Source: Jackrogersella multiformis
Lineage: Eukaryota > Ascomycota > Sordariomycetes > Xylariales > Hypoxylaceae
Assembly (NCBI GenBank): GCA_902806575.1
Contig: CADCXD010000010.1
Span: 2,480,001 to 2,544,000, forward strand
Direction of reading: 5' to 3'
DNA length: 64,000 nt
Under the pieces are notes generated by a model that ran no database searches, was not told the DNA's origin, and worked only from the letters and a program-made list of their open reading frames with translations. The position numbers were made by a program, and so were the translations under genes. Below, one piece after another: positions 24,009 to 35,489 of the stretch. Position 1 is the stretch's first letter. Each line of letters starts with the position of its first letter.

Positions 24009-25698
24009 ATTAAGCCTTTCCAAGTTAATGAGTAACTACTCGAAGTTGTTGGAATTCACGAAAGGTGTTGACAGATGAAGGGTATAAACCAAAGAGCCCC
24101 ATGCAACAGACGGGCCTCTGGCCCCTGATCCAGGGACATAGATGTTCTTATCTACAATGTAGGTACCTACTCCCGTCCGCATTGCACTTGCAGGGATTTC
24201 ACAGGTCGCAAACCGAGGCGCTGGAAGGAGCCCGGGGAAGGGGAAGGGAAATTTAATCTCGTGATAATACATCATACTATTAGTGAGGTGTGAGCAAATC
24301 ATGCTTGCAGGCTCAAGGACGGCCTAGCTATTATGTAGGCTGCTTGCCTATAGCACGGCTTTGAGTAAGCATGGTCCGAATACGACAGCCACATTTCAGC
24401 TACCTACAATCCTGCGCGCACCCATGCGGACAAGGGCAGAATAGCGTCGGGCTAACTGCAGACACTGCGTAAGCCATAGCAACAATACTGATTTTTTATC
24501 GTAAACTTATTCCCCAGAGCACTCATTTCCTAGGTAACCTAGGTAGGTAACTTATTCGCGTTATGGCTGGTAGTAAGTGCTGATTAAGTAATTAGGGGAT
24601 AACTAACGGTATAGTTTCTATAATATTGCTATAACTGTTTGCACTTAGTCCACCCCTATTTCAGAAGAAGCCGTAGAACAGGGGCGCCAATCCCCAGGGC
24701 TGTCTGTCAGGTCAGAAAGGTCATCGTTACGTAGGACGTGCGGGGCGGACGTGGGAAGTGACGGGGAATACACAGATCTCGGAACGAGCCGTGGAGTCCC
24801 GGAATTGGTGGATCTCGTCTTACAGGTCGGAGCTGTCGGGGGACGCACACAAAAATGTTCAAGATCGCCCTAAGGCACCGGGGTGCTAAGTTTTCGCCAA
24901 CTAACTTATCGATGAAGCTAACGAGCTGACTGCCGTAACGGTGACTATGTCCGGGTTGATCACTATCACGATCCTCGATAGTCTCGTTGTGGAGGAGGGA
25001 AGCTGCATTCACATGCTAGGATACATCCAAGAATAAGGACGATAATTCGCACTGACCTACCACATTAGGCCAAGAGAGCCCACTCTACTCTGCCAGCGTA
25101 CGAAGCTCATAAACAAGGCGGGTAGCATCACATGGCATATCCAATTAACAATCGACGCTCTCGTGGAATCGGGCGCCCAAATGAATTTATAAATTCGTGT
25201 GCCCCGAAATCCTCGAGCATCACAGCAGGGCCACTCTCCGATTTGCAGCACAAACAAACCTTGTCAACGTGAGCAGCTTTGCATCAAGCTGAAGGCGTTC
25301 GAGTTAATGCTTTATCGAAGCTTTACATTTAAGATACATAGAAATTAAGCCGAACATAACACTTGCGGTAGAAACTCGCTCTATTTCGAAAGTAGAAGGT
25401 CTCTTATCACCCAGTCAGGAAAAGGGGAATAGTAAGTCAATCGCAATCATATGCATTAGCGCACCTGCGCCGTCTATTCTTTTTTAGCCGCATGCATCTA
25501 TCGAGAGCTATCCCTAGCCCACCGCGAATCCTACCCATTTTGGTTGAAATAAGCTTAATCTGGGGTTATTTCCAAGATCCAGAGCTAGTCTCCAAGATAT
25601 TGCTAGTTGATTGATATAGGACTCAGACGCATAGCTGCGTGGGTATCCTTGTATGCCCTAGGTAGGTAGCTGTCGTATTACTCCTATCGACCTTTTTA
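24009..25698. other. intergenic region with possible decayed gene
   Basis: No intact gene. On the minus strand, 25012-24640 is GC-richer and partly open. One frame there reads AASLLHNETIEDRDSDQPG, which resembles the first aspartate-rich motif region of polyprenyl diphosphate synthases, but the Asp motif itself is broken. The frame then shifts and stops. The flanks are ordinary AT-rich spacer with CCTAGGTA words near 24528-24545 and 25656. Confidence 0.3.
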
Positions 25699-26968
25699 TC
25701 ATGATCGGATAACCTTGGTGCCCTCTGCCGGCTCGAGGATGAGCCACTGGCAGTCGATATTTTCCTGCTTAAACCTGCTTATGATTCTCTCGGCAATCTG
25801 CTCGAAGTTGCTGGTGGCTAGTGCCAGGATCGTGGGTCCGGCGCCCGACAAGCAGACACCTAGCAGGCCCTCCTGTGAGCTCGGCGACATGGACTCGACA
25901 ATGTCGCCGAGACCCGGGATGAGTTTCTGGCGGTATTGCTGGTGCAGCTTGTCCTGCATAGCTAAGAAGATGAGATTTGGATCTGGCGGCGACTGTCCTA
26001 GCGCGACGGGCAGCAACGCTATCCGTTGCAAATTGAAGGTCTAGCATATTCTTAGCATTGACCCATCAAATACATATCGCGGTAATATATATCGCGGCTC
26101 GAAGTTCATCACTTACGACATCTTGACGGGGATACTCCTTTGGCAGCACCTCACGCGCCATGGCCGTAGGAACCTGGAAGTTGGGGACGATAGCCACGGC
26201 CTTGATTTCCTTGGCCCAGGTGAACTTGATGTGATGACCGATACCGTGCGGCGGCTCTGGCGGTCGCTCCCCCGTGTCGAGACCACCCGCCGGCGCGGGT
26301 AGCACCTCGCTGAGCGGGATCTCGACGCGCGCCATGTCCTCCGGCGCCAGCGGCTTTAGATAGGTGCCCACGAACCCTCCGAACAGAGCAGCGCCCACGT
26401 TATCCGGGTGGCGCTCTATCGCGCGAGACGACGGACGTTAGCTTCGGAAAATTGCGAAACAAGACACGAGCACACCGAAAAGTGGTCATGCGCATTATGC
26501 ATCATGCATTTTAGATAGGGGAACAACAAAGAGAGTCGTCTTACCGATCATAAGACAGAAGTCGAAAAGCCGGTCGTCATCTAGATGGTGCAAGCCGCCG
26601 ACCTCCTTACCCAGCATGACGCCCGCGACGACGGCGGCGCCGGACGAGCCGAGGCCGCGGCCGAGCGGGATGGGGTTGACGATATGCACATGGGTCTCGA
26701 CGGGGAAGGCGCGCTGGTCGTGGCAGCGCAGGACGTACAGGGCCACGCGGGTGATGAGGTTGGCGGCGGGGTCCAGCGGCACGTCGCCGGAGCCCTCGCC
26801 CTGGCCCTCGTACGTGACGCGGCAGTTGAGCGGCTCCGCCGACGACCCCTTGGTCCGGTCCACCGTCACCCGCAGCTCCAGGTACATGGACAGCGCCAGC
26901 CCGATCACGTCGAACCCCGGCCCGATGTTGGCCGACGAGCACGGCGTCCGTATCACGAACGACTCCAT
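25699..26968 (-). CDS. thr1: homoserine kinase
   Basis: Three exons on the minus strand: 26968-26545, 26415-26117 and 26040-25699 (354 residues, normal for the family). Both introns are GT-AG and keep phase. It is a GHMP kinase: N-terminal PCSSANIGPGFDVIGLAL, the ATP-binding glycine motif PLGRGLGSSGAAVVAGV (residues 101-117), the middle segment RHPDNVGAALFGGF, and the C-terminal motif CLSGAGPTILAL. The enzyme phosphorylates homoserine to O-phosphohomoserine with ATP, the step before threonine synthase in threonine biosynthesis in the cytosol. The first exon is much more GC-rich at third codon positions than the flanking DNA. There is no functionally linked neighbour. Confidence 0.95.
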
Positions 26969-27889
26969 CGTTAAGGCGCGTGGAGGAGTAGGTCCTGCTT
27001 TTTATTATTTCTTTCCTTTTACTTTTTATTGTTACCCGGGTAGGTACCTAATGCGCAGGACGGAGCTTGATGGGATGCGATGTGATGTAATTTAAAAGGC
27101 GACAGCGAAACCCCCAAAACCGAAACGAACGGCTCCGCAGACGTGCGTTGCTCTGAGGATTCGGCCACGGAAATTCCTACTCTACCTAATACTCTAATAC
27201 CCTAAACCGAGTACAGGCGCGCTCCAGTACAGCTTCAATTGGTTAGCCCGAAAGCGAGAGGGGGTTTGATCAAGAGCTAGGAATCCGCCGCGCATTATTT
27301 ATAACTAGGTAGGTAGGTAGGTAACTTACCTAAGTACTAACTAGGTCCTCGCAGGATTTAATGCTTGAGCTCGACGCGACGGGCCTCACGAAAATCCGGG
27401 TGTATGCTGCTGCTGCTGCTGACGAGCTGAAAGGAAATTTTTATTCGACTTCTGCGTTAAGGGCTTAGCTTAGCCCCGATTACCGGAGGTCAGGTCGGGT
27501 CAGGTAGGGCGGACAGGAAAATATGTACAGTGGCACGGACAGGGGAGGGGGGAGGGTTCCCATGGGTGCATTCCGCTGTGGGTCGTGCCCGTCGTTGTGG
27601 GGTTAGCTGCCCTAACGAGACAGCGCGAATCTTGTGGTTGGCTGATTTTTCAGTTGGGGGGAGGGGAATGTGAAGAGCGACGGTGTCGAAGATCGGTGTA
27701 GGCAGGTAGGCATGGCATTCAGGTGCGTATGAATTTATTTTGGTCTTTACATGGGAATCATATACCATCTTTTGGATTGCCATCTCAGGTGAGTTTTATT
27801 CAATTATCTTGGCCTAAATATCATATCATCGTTGACTTAATCCTGACTCTCACTTAGCACGAGTGATCTCATTCCCTTTCACATCTTAA
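26969..27889. other. intergenic between homoserine kinase and ferric reductase genes
   Basis: This contains the homoserine kinase promoter and the ferric reductase 3' flank. It holds a (TAGG)n run near 27305-27322 and a six-unit TGC repeat near 27414-27431. No gene is supported. Confidence 0.5.
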
Positions 27890-29927
27890 TCACCAACCGA
27901 AAGACTCGGTGTGTAACGTGATGATATCAGCATCCCCAGCGAGTACCTTTTTCTGAGCAATCGATGCCGCATTTGCAAGGTCTGTTCTCAGACTTTCCGG
28001 TCCACAGCCTTGAGCTATGTTAGTCGCTTTTACATATTTTTTATGTTCATCCTTAGGTATTAATGAGACTTACCGAGAATAAAGGATCGTCGCGCAGTGA
28101 GGACAGTTGGAATTAGATCTGGTAAATAGGGGCGCCCGGCGTGTAACTGTCCTAGCTTCGGACCGACTGTCGTTGTACTCTTCTCGCTTGGTTTTCTGTC
28201 AGCAGTTCCGCTCTCGGAATTCTTCTCGGAGTCCGTGCTTGAAGCAGCTGGCGAGCTCGAGTCTGTCACGAAGAAGTCTATGTGTATCAGGTCTGGTTGG
28301 GCTACCATGAAGGGTTCCAGCTCTTCCGTTATCCATTGTATTTGGCTGGCATGTTTTACCATCCATATGAGATGGATATTCTTGGTCGTTGCGGAACCTT
28401 CGGCGATACGGTTCGCGGCATATTCAATCCACGGAAGACACGCGGATATTCCACTGCCGCCTGCAACGAATATCAAAGACTCGTATAGGGCGGGTACGTC
28501 TTCGACGATCCCTCCGTATGGACCATCGATGTGTACAGATATTGATCGACCTCGGTCTTCAACAACGTCATGATTCTCAACGGACTTAAAGAGATCAAGA
28601 GTGAGACCATGATGTGCCCGGACATAGAAGGTCATTTCTTGTACTTCCGAGTCCCATTTTATCCCTGGCTTCACAGTCTTAGGTAAGTTCGCAATTGTGA
28701 ATGGGTGGTTCTGCAGGACTGAAAGGTGAGGTATTCGCAGCCAGCAGTGTTGTCCGGGCTCCCATCGGAAGTCTGGTGGCGCAAGAACTGTTAACTTGGT
28801 CATACCGCCTGGTAGTTCTTGAAGCCTCGATGGGAAACCCTGGAACCAATCCCGGAAGATGCTGAACGTCTGCCACTTGTAAAAGAGGCGCACTAGACAT
28901 GAAGCAAGCCAGATCGCAAGGGTCGCGTATAAATACACCCACGAATCTTCCGAATCCTGTGAGTGCCAGAATAATAGGCCCAGATACACAACATACATAG
29001 GAATATGAAGGCGATAGAAGACATTGTAAAATCGATGGCGAATCCATGGGATGGACAAAACGACAATGCCTACTAGTATACCCAGCGGTGGGGTTCCAGT
29101 ATACTACTCAATGCAACGATGCAAGTCAGAAGGATGCAGTATTATGAATAAGCACAGGAAATTTGTTAAAAAGAACCACGTACCTCCATGCTATCAGGCT
29201 CATAGTACTGCTTCCGAAGACCTTCAGGACCACCTTCTCTCAGGGGCTGAACAATAAAAGGTACCGTATGAACAATACTCAGGAACAAACACATATACGA
29301 AACCCATCGGTGGAAAATATTTAGCTTCTCGTGACTGATGCCGGTGAGCATCGTGATGAAGTTAACCTTGCCTGCAAGGGCAACAATAATAGGGGTTAGC
29401 GCCTGGGCCATCAACCCCGTTCTCACGGCCAGCGGAGGGGAACCATATCCTCGTCGACCCCGATAATAAGGATGGACCAGAAAGGTCATCAACAAAAGGA
29501 ACAAGGACGTCGCGGCGATGAAAGCCAACGACCCGAGAGAGGGGAATCCGAAATAGTCGGCCGCACGCCCCTTGAAATGTCGATAGTTGGCCACACGACA
29601 AGCCGCTATTATCTTATGGGCCGGCGTGGTTTTGCCAGGCACTGGAGACTTTCGTCGCGCTACGCGGTTCCGGTTTAGACGATAGAAGTAGACAAACATG
29701 GCGAGGCCAATGGCGGCTAGGTAGTACCAAGTGGTGTAGTGCCCATAATCGTACTGGTGGTAATACGAAACCGAGGCCTGGGATTCCTGATGAGCTGCCT
29801 TGAAAGCATCGCAGGCATCGCTATTGCACAGAGGGTCAGACAGAGGAAGCCCTGTGACATTTACCGAGCTGTCACTGTCGCTGTCGCCCATGGACATCGA
29901 AGACATGGACTTCGCTACCAACACCAT
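27890..29927 (-). CDS. ferric/cupric reductase transmembrane component (FRE family)
   Basis: Three exons on the minus strand: 29927-29184, 29103-28074 and 28014-27890 (632 residues). The last small exon supplies the C-terminus AQGCGPESLRTDL...HTESFGW; without it the NADPH domain is incomplete. Order: extracellular N-terminus with DPLCNSDACDAF, membrane helices, two bis-heme His pairs each spaced by 14 (His206/His220 and His281/His295), FAD-binding HPFTIAN, NADPH-binding VAGGSGISACLPW, and a terminal aromatic residue close to Phe-Gly-Trp. The enzyme would move electrons from cytosolic NADPH across the plasma membrane to Fe(III) or Cu(II). A Ser/Glu-rich loop interrupts the NADPH domain. The start is uncertain: the frame remains open to 30050 but without an ATG, so a 5' exon may be missing. 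It is divergent to a Ctr copper transporter. Confidence 0.92.
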
Positions 29928-30129
29928 GTTGTCGTAGGTCGAGTGCTGTGGTACCGTGCCGTAACTGGCGATTTGAGTCCCCTTAGGGATTAAGATGGAA
30001 GAGGAGATGTGACAGCAGACGGAGACTTTGCGATGAGATTGTAGGGACACCCATCTTTGTATTTAGTTTTCTTGTTAATCCGTACGAGGTGATTTGAGTT
30101 GGTAATGGGTCTCCGTTGCCCCGTCCCCT

Positions 30130-30148
30130 CCCCCCCCCCCCCCCCCCC
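30130..30148. repeat. C19 homopolymer
   Basis: Nineteen consecutive C residues in the reductase-proximal side of the divergent promoter. The exact length is likely unstable or affected by sequencing error. Confidence 0.8.
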
Positions 30149-30839
30149 GGTTAATTATGGCAAAATGAACCTACTTAGATAACGTAAGTACCTTAAGTAG
30201 GCTTAGGTAGGCTAGGTAGTTATGAAGATGAGGAAGGAACAAGGATCCATTACGATCGAAACTCACTCATCACTGGGTCCAACTACTTGTAATACTGTAC
30301 TATTATATACTACCGCACTATACTTGTTTTGGAGAGGTGGAGGTGAATATAACGGTCCGTTACATACATGTGTAGAAGCTTAGAGGACAGCTAATCTGGG
30401 GAACCTTGTATTCTAATATAGAAAAATGGGGGATGTGTTGGATTGGGGCTCTGATGTTACAACGGTGACGGGATCATACCTTGGTGCTGGACGATCGCGT
30501 GTATGACTAAGTACCTTAAATAGAATTCTGGAGTTATTTGTAAAACAATCTTAGAACGTTGTTAGGAAGATCGGTGTAGGTTAGGTTAGTACCCAGGTAG
30601 ATAGGTAGATAGAGAGACACAGCTGAGTGAACAGCGGGATTGTCAAGTGACACAATGACACCAAGCATTTCATAAAAAGGTGTAAGTACGAAGTAGTGTA
30701 GGTTACCTACCTAGGTACCTACCTAGGTAGGTAGAGTTGTTAAATTCCCACCTGGGCACTGTAGAATGACAAAATAGGAATCGCGGTAGCCATAGCTCGA
30801 GGCCCACTGTACCGAAACGGTGCATATAACCAACTCAAA

Positions 30840-30847
30840 TGTGCTCA
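30840..30847 (+). promoter_or_regulatory. candidate Mac1/MacA copper-starvation site (TGTGCTCA)
   Basis: Exact TGTGCTCA, 352 bp upstream of the copper transporter start and 913 bp upstream of the reductase start. From memory, this is the core word reported for the Aspergillus copper-sensing activator that induces ctr genes in copper starvation. A one-mismatch copy, TCTGCTCA, lies at 30965-30972. A single 8-mer can occur by chance; its position in front of a Ctr gene raises its value. Confidence 0.45.
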
Positions 30848-31198
30848 CTCCTATTTCCATACCCCTGTCACTACCATTCAGCCGGCTTCCAAGGTTCGTG
30901 TGTGGCACGACTAAGGACACAGCTGAACACCTGCGTAACCTCAATGTTTGGAAGGAAGTAGGTATCTGCTCACCGTAGGTACCTAGGTACTATGTAAATT
31001 TTGAGGTAGGCAGGTCTTCGATATATTACGGTTCCAGACATTTGGGTTTTGCTTTTTTAGTTTGTCGTATGCGCATGGGACATCTTTATTTAAAGACTGA
31101 GTCTAAGGTTTAGGTAGGTTAAGATTTCTACCGAACGCATCGTCAAAACTGTAACTTCGCACTTCCCCATCGTTAGTTTTGCCTCGATAATTAAAAAT

Positions 31199-32127
31199 AT
31201 GGATATGGATATGTCATCATCAATGAACATGGACCCGTCCATGACTATGGCCATGACTATGACCATGTCATCTACAGCAACAGGAACGAATACAGCGCCG
31301 ACATCCACAAGCACCGCGGCCATGGATATGGGAGGAATGTCGATGGGGGGAGGTAATGACTGCAAAATATCGGTATATACTCTTACTCTTAATTCTTGAT
31401 GAAGAACTTCTTGATAAAGAGCATTTCGAGATTAACATGGCTATAGATGCTTTGGAATTGGTATACAGTCGACTCGTGTTTTCTATCGCCATCATGGCAC
31501 AACACCACCTCGGGCATGTTTGCCGGCTCATGTATAGGCGTGATCCTGTTAACGATGTCGCTGGAGCTCTTGCGTCGAACTGTGAAGGAATACGATCGAT
31601 ATCTCATCCGTAAACACACCTCAGCTGCCATCTCTGTCCCTACGACCACCTCTAGGGACGGCGATGACAAGGGCGCCACAACGAGCTCAACACCCATTAA
31701 CCAGGGTACACAGCAGTCAGGGGCTTTTAGGCCGACCGTACTGGAGCAGGCAACACGAGCATTGCTACATATGGTTCAGTTTGCAGTTGCATATTTCATC
31801 ATGTTGTACGTTCTCCTTTCACAATTCTGCAACTTCTGATACCACCCATCGATCAATCGAGGATTTTGCCTAATACAGTGATATATCTTAAACAGCTAAC
31901 CATTATAACAGACTAGCAATGTACTACAACGGCTACATCATAATCTGCATCTTCATCGGAGCGTATATCGGAGCCTTTGTCTTCCACTGGGAAAACTTGG
32001 AGGGAGGGTGAGTCTGATCTGACATGTCTGCCGTGTCTCTTTTATTATCGTGGTATCCGCTGACCGCTTTCTTTCAAGACGTCATGCAACAAGTGCGAGC
32101 CAAGAGCCGACGGTATGTTGTGCATAG
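31199..32127 (+). CDS. Ctr-family high-affinity copper transporter
   Basis: Four exons: 31199-31372, 31447-31805, 31912-32007 and 32079-32127 (225 residues). All introns are GT-AG and phase is kept. The N-terminus is Met-rich (MxM repeats in MDMDMSSSMNMDPSMTM and MDMGGMSMGGG), which captures Cu(I) outside the cell. Membrane segment 1 follows MLWNWYTVDSCFL. Segment 2 (VQFAVAYFIMLLAMYYNGYI) carries the diagnostic MxxxM, here the two Met flanking MLLAM, and segment 3 (IGAYIGAFVF) carries a small-residue Gly-x3-Gly motif. The short final exon ends in TVCCA, a Cys-Cys copper-binding tail seen in fungal Ctr proteins. It would form a trimeric plasma-membrane Cu(I) channel. It is divergent to the ferric/cupric reductase that could supply Cu(I). 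Confidence 0.93.
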
Positions 32128-33151
32128 GTTCGTTCTTACTGTTGCGCGATGAGCGTCACCGAGTATCACGACATTGGCCTTGTCATACAAGACTTCGGGA
32201 GGACTGGTAGTAGTGTAATGTGAAGTCGGGTGAGCATATCGGTAGTTTGACAATAAGCAAAGTAAATCGTATATCAATAATCTAGGCACCTATAGATATA
32301 CTTTCTTTGTAAGAATAGGTAGGATACACCAAGAAGAACTCCTCAAAATTATCTACCATCCACTTATATCATAGTATAATGGTGAGATATATTTCGCAGT
32401 TGCCACAAGTAATTGTTCCACGAGACTTCGCGGTAGTGAGCCCATTGGTATCGCAGCTTTTCCAGCTATGTGGACGGCGTATAACCATATGTAGACATTA
32501 CCTTAGTATCACTCATTGAGCGTGATGTTGTTTAGGCTGTGTTGGCTCAGTGATGTAGTGCTTTCCTTGCCGGTGTGTAGTCCTCACTTAAGAGATCGAT
32601 TGCCCGAATAGTTCTTCAAAGTCTTTTACAAGCTATCCTATAGGAGTGTCGACACACGTTAAAGCCATATCCAAGTCACGTGATACCCAATCTCTTGACC
32701 ACATTACCCCTTATATGAAATTCACATATTAAAGTTGTTCTAACGAAGGATTTCCCTTGCTATTGTTTTTCCATGCTGGTTGAAGTTTGAATCGAAACGT
32801 CTCCACTTACCTAGGTTAAATATCTCTTGTTGTATGTTATTTGCGATTTATTTGGGAGTTATATTGTAAATTTTAGTGAGTAATGAAACCTTTATGGACT
32901 TATAAAAACCTGAGTGTTTTGAAGTATGATAAATGTTAACTCTTATATTTACCTTTATTAACAACTTACATATACTTACGCAAACTTTACTACAGATATA
33001 TACAGGAGCACGACCCCCTCAAATGCTTTGGGAGAGGTTGGTTGTAGTAAATCACCGAAAGCAAGAACGTAAAATTGATTCCCTATCTCAAAAGCACTTG
33101 TTCGCAGCGTTGCTGGCTCCTAACACCCGAATTTCTCGTTCTGGAACACCA
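32128..33151. other. intergenic, nothing recognised
   Basis: AT-rich spacer between two genes whose 3' ends face each other (Ctr transporter + and SDR -). No gene, RNA or repeat is recognised. Confidence 0.5.
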
Positions 33152-34156
33152 CTAATGATGCCTAGCCAAGAGCTCCTGGCACGGAAATTCAACATACCCC
33201 TTACCGTTAACGAAGGTCTGGTTCCAAGCCCTCTGCTTCGCATCCTTCACCAACTCAAGAAATAGCTTGGCGTGAGCAGGACCACTGAGATCGCTTCCAG
33301 TCACGTAAGTTCCGTCCACGCTCCTCTGATCAACGTAATAGAACCTGTGCGGTCTCTCGTAAGTTTTCTGCTTCATATATGTGCATTGGTCTTTGTCGTC
33401 ACGCTGATAGAAGGGATTTCACTCACTTGTACGGCTTTCCGTCGTATTCGGCTAGCGCGAGATGCTTGATCATGTGCGCCGAAGCGCTCTTTTGTACTGG
33501 AAAAGGATGTCAATAACCTCTCTTGATGAAACATAACGCCCATATGAGTTTATGGAACTAGTGATTTAATTCCTTGGAAGAGAGTCCGTGCTTTCACTTC
33601 CCATCTAGGAACGGGACAAAAGCGGCCAAGGAAATCCTGGAGGGTACTCACTGCCGAAGTCCAAGAATCCCTTGAGAACACCAACGTTCAAGATATTTCC
33701 CGTAAAGATAAATGTGCCGCCCTCGGGGCCGAGCCCGGACGATCCAAGCTTCTCGAAGCCCTTGACGGCCTCCCGTGCCACGACGTAGGGAGTCATGGTG
33801 TTTACGTTGAGCTGGTCTTGGAAAACTTCTAGGTCCGCACCGAATGGATCTTCTGCTGAGGTTGTTTTTGCCTTATATGCTGTCATTGTGTCAATGCAGG
33901 TATAAAATCGTTAAGATAAACAGGGAGACAAACCATTATATATAACAACACTTGGCACACCGAGGTCTGCAATTACTTTCTCGAAAAGTGCTGGAACGCT
34001 CTCTGGATTCGAGGCATCGAGGGCATAGTGTCGATATTTGGCATCCAACTTTTGCGTCCGCGACGCCACTGCAACTTGAAATCCTGCTGCTAGGAAGGCC
34101 TCAGCAGTGGCCTGACCTATGTTAGGCCCTGCACCGACGATTAACACGGTTGGCAT
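33152..34156 (-). CDS. atypical short-chain dehydrogenase/reductase
   Basis: Four exons on the minus strand: 34156-33934, 33879-33652, 33496-33427 and 33344-33152 (237 residues). All introns are GT-AG and phase is consistent. The N-terminus has a Rossmann nucleotide-binding motif of the GAGPNIG type (residues 8-14) followed by ASRT, which fits NADP binding. The core (VNTMTPYVVAREAVKGFEKLG...GGTFIFTGNILNV) is SDR-like. The usual catalytic Tyr-x3-Lys is absent: at the matching place the protein reads GIQKSASAHMIKHLA. A subset of fungal SDR-like proteins shares this divergence, so the protein may be a non-classical reductase or not an oxidoreductase. It sits next to an O-methyltransferase and a classical SDR. 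Confidence 0.85.
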
Positions 34157-35489
34157 GGTGAATTTGAATTATTTTATATACGATAGGCCGATATAATAAA
34201 TAATAACTCACAAGAAGAATGAAATTGAAAGCGCGCTCGTTTAGTAATATACACATCTGATATTTGGCTAAATCATATGACTTTGGGCTACCTATTAATA
34301 TTAAATCAACTTCTCGGCCGACTTGAACTATGTATTTCTAAGCAAGGTCGCCACAGCCAATAGGGACTCAGAAACTGGTGACGAGACTGTAATACCAAGT
34401 GTTTTAATACGAGAGTTCTGAATCATTAAATCCGCTGGTCACATTAAAAGCTGATTTATAAGCCGAGTAAGACGAAGTACTTGTGGATTTACTAGGAGTT
34501 AATATGGTAAATCCAGCTAAAGGTTTGCTTCTTGATAGGTACCTACTTAAAACACCTTTGTATAACGCTGTTTATAGGTTATAATACACATCGAAGAGGA
34601 GGGGAACGAAGATTATTATACGTTCGTTAATAAATTTGTGGTGAAGAGAAAATCATCGATACCCGACTTTTATTACGGTTACATTTTATGGCCTGTGCTC
34701 TATAAATCACATGCTTACATAATCAGAACCCCTATCCCTATAATCGCTTTATATAGAGCAACAAATATAACAAATTACCAAAAATATAACATAGTACAAT
34801 GGAGCCACTGTGGATTGGATTGGATTGGGTGGATTAGTTATACCATTTGGTATTCTTAGCAATTTGCTGTATCTGCTGCTCTGTACCAGTCAAAGGGATA
34901 TGGATTATTTGAACCGTTCATAGCTCTTACTTATACTTACAATACACACTGTTACGTACATAGATATAAGGACCTTAATAGCCAAGCTCACTTAATATGT
35001 GATACTACTTAAACCCCCTTCAGTATATCACTATCTACTCTGGATTATGTCCATTCCTTCCTTTAAAAGCAATCTAAGGCCTATCGTGGATGATGATGAT
35101 GATGAGCATGTTTACGTCCGGATGGACGTGTGTATCTATCTAGGAGGGAGTTATATACACCGGCGCGTTTGATAATGTATAGGACGTCCAGAGTACCCCG
35201 AAGGGCAGAGCTGGAGTTCCGCCTGACATAAGAAAAAGAAGGCCTATCGTGGAGATATAGGAAGCGGCATGAAGGAATTGCTATTAATCATATATTTCAT
35301 TCGTTACAATATACTTGGTTTGCTTCGAACTCTGCTTTTGCTGACATGGATAGAGACGGTCTCGTGCATTACTAATTCAAGTTGAATTGACGTAAATTAC
35401 TTAAAAGTAGGTATATATTCCGTCAAACTTTTACTTGTTGAAAATACTCTTGCTTACAAACCCAACCCTTTATAGAAGACATATCCGTT
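34157..35489. other. intergenic, nothing recognised
   Basis: AT-rich spacer. A (GAT)n run is present near 35087-35105. The frame at 34638-34859 has low-complexity composition and no support. Confidence 0.5.

Larger units (their letters stand above)
29928..31198. promoter_or_regulatory. shared divergent promoter of ferric reductase and copper transporter
   Basis: The two start codons face away from each other with 1271 bp between. The region has no open frame of interest. It contains a C19 run, several CCTAGGTA palindromes (30702-30736 and 30975-30990) and a copper-response-like word described separately. Co-regulation of the reductase and the Cu(I) transporter from this region is an inference from their arrangement and known pairing in reductive metal uptake. 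Confidence 0.55.

Noticed and set aside
26585..27095. Long ORFs on both frames opposite homoserine kinase exon 1
   Set aside because: They are shadows caused by high GC at third positions of the real gene (Arg/Ala/Pro/Gly-rich translations).
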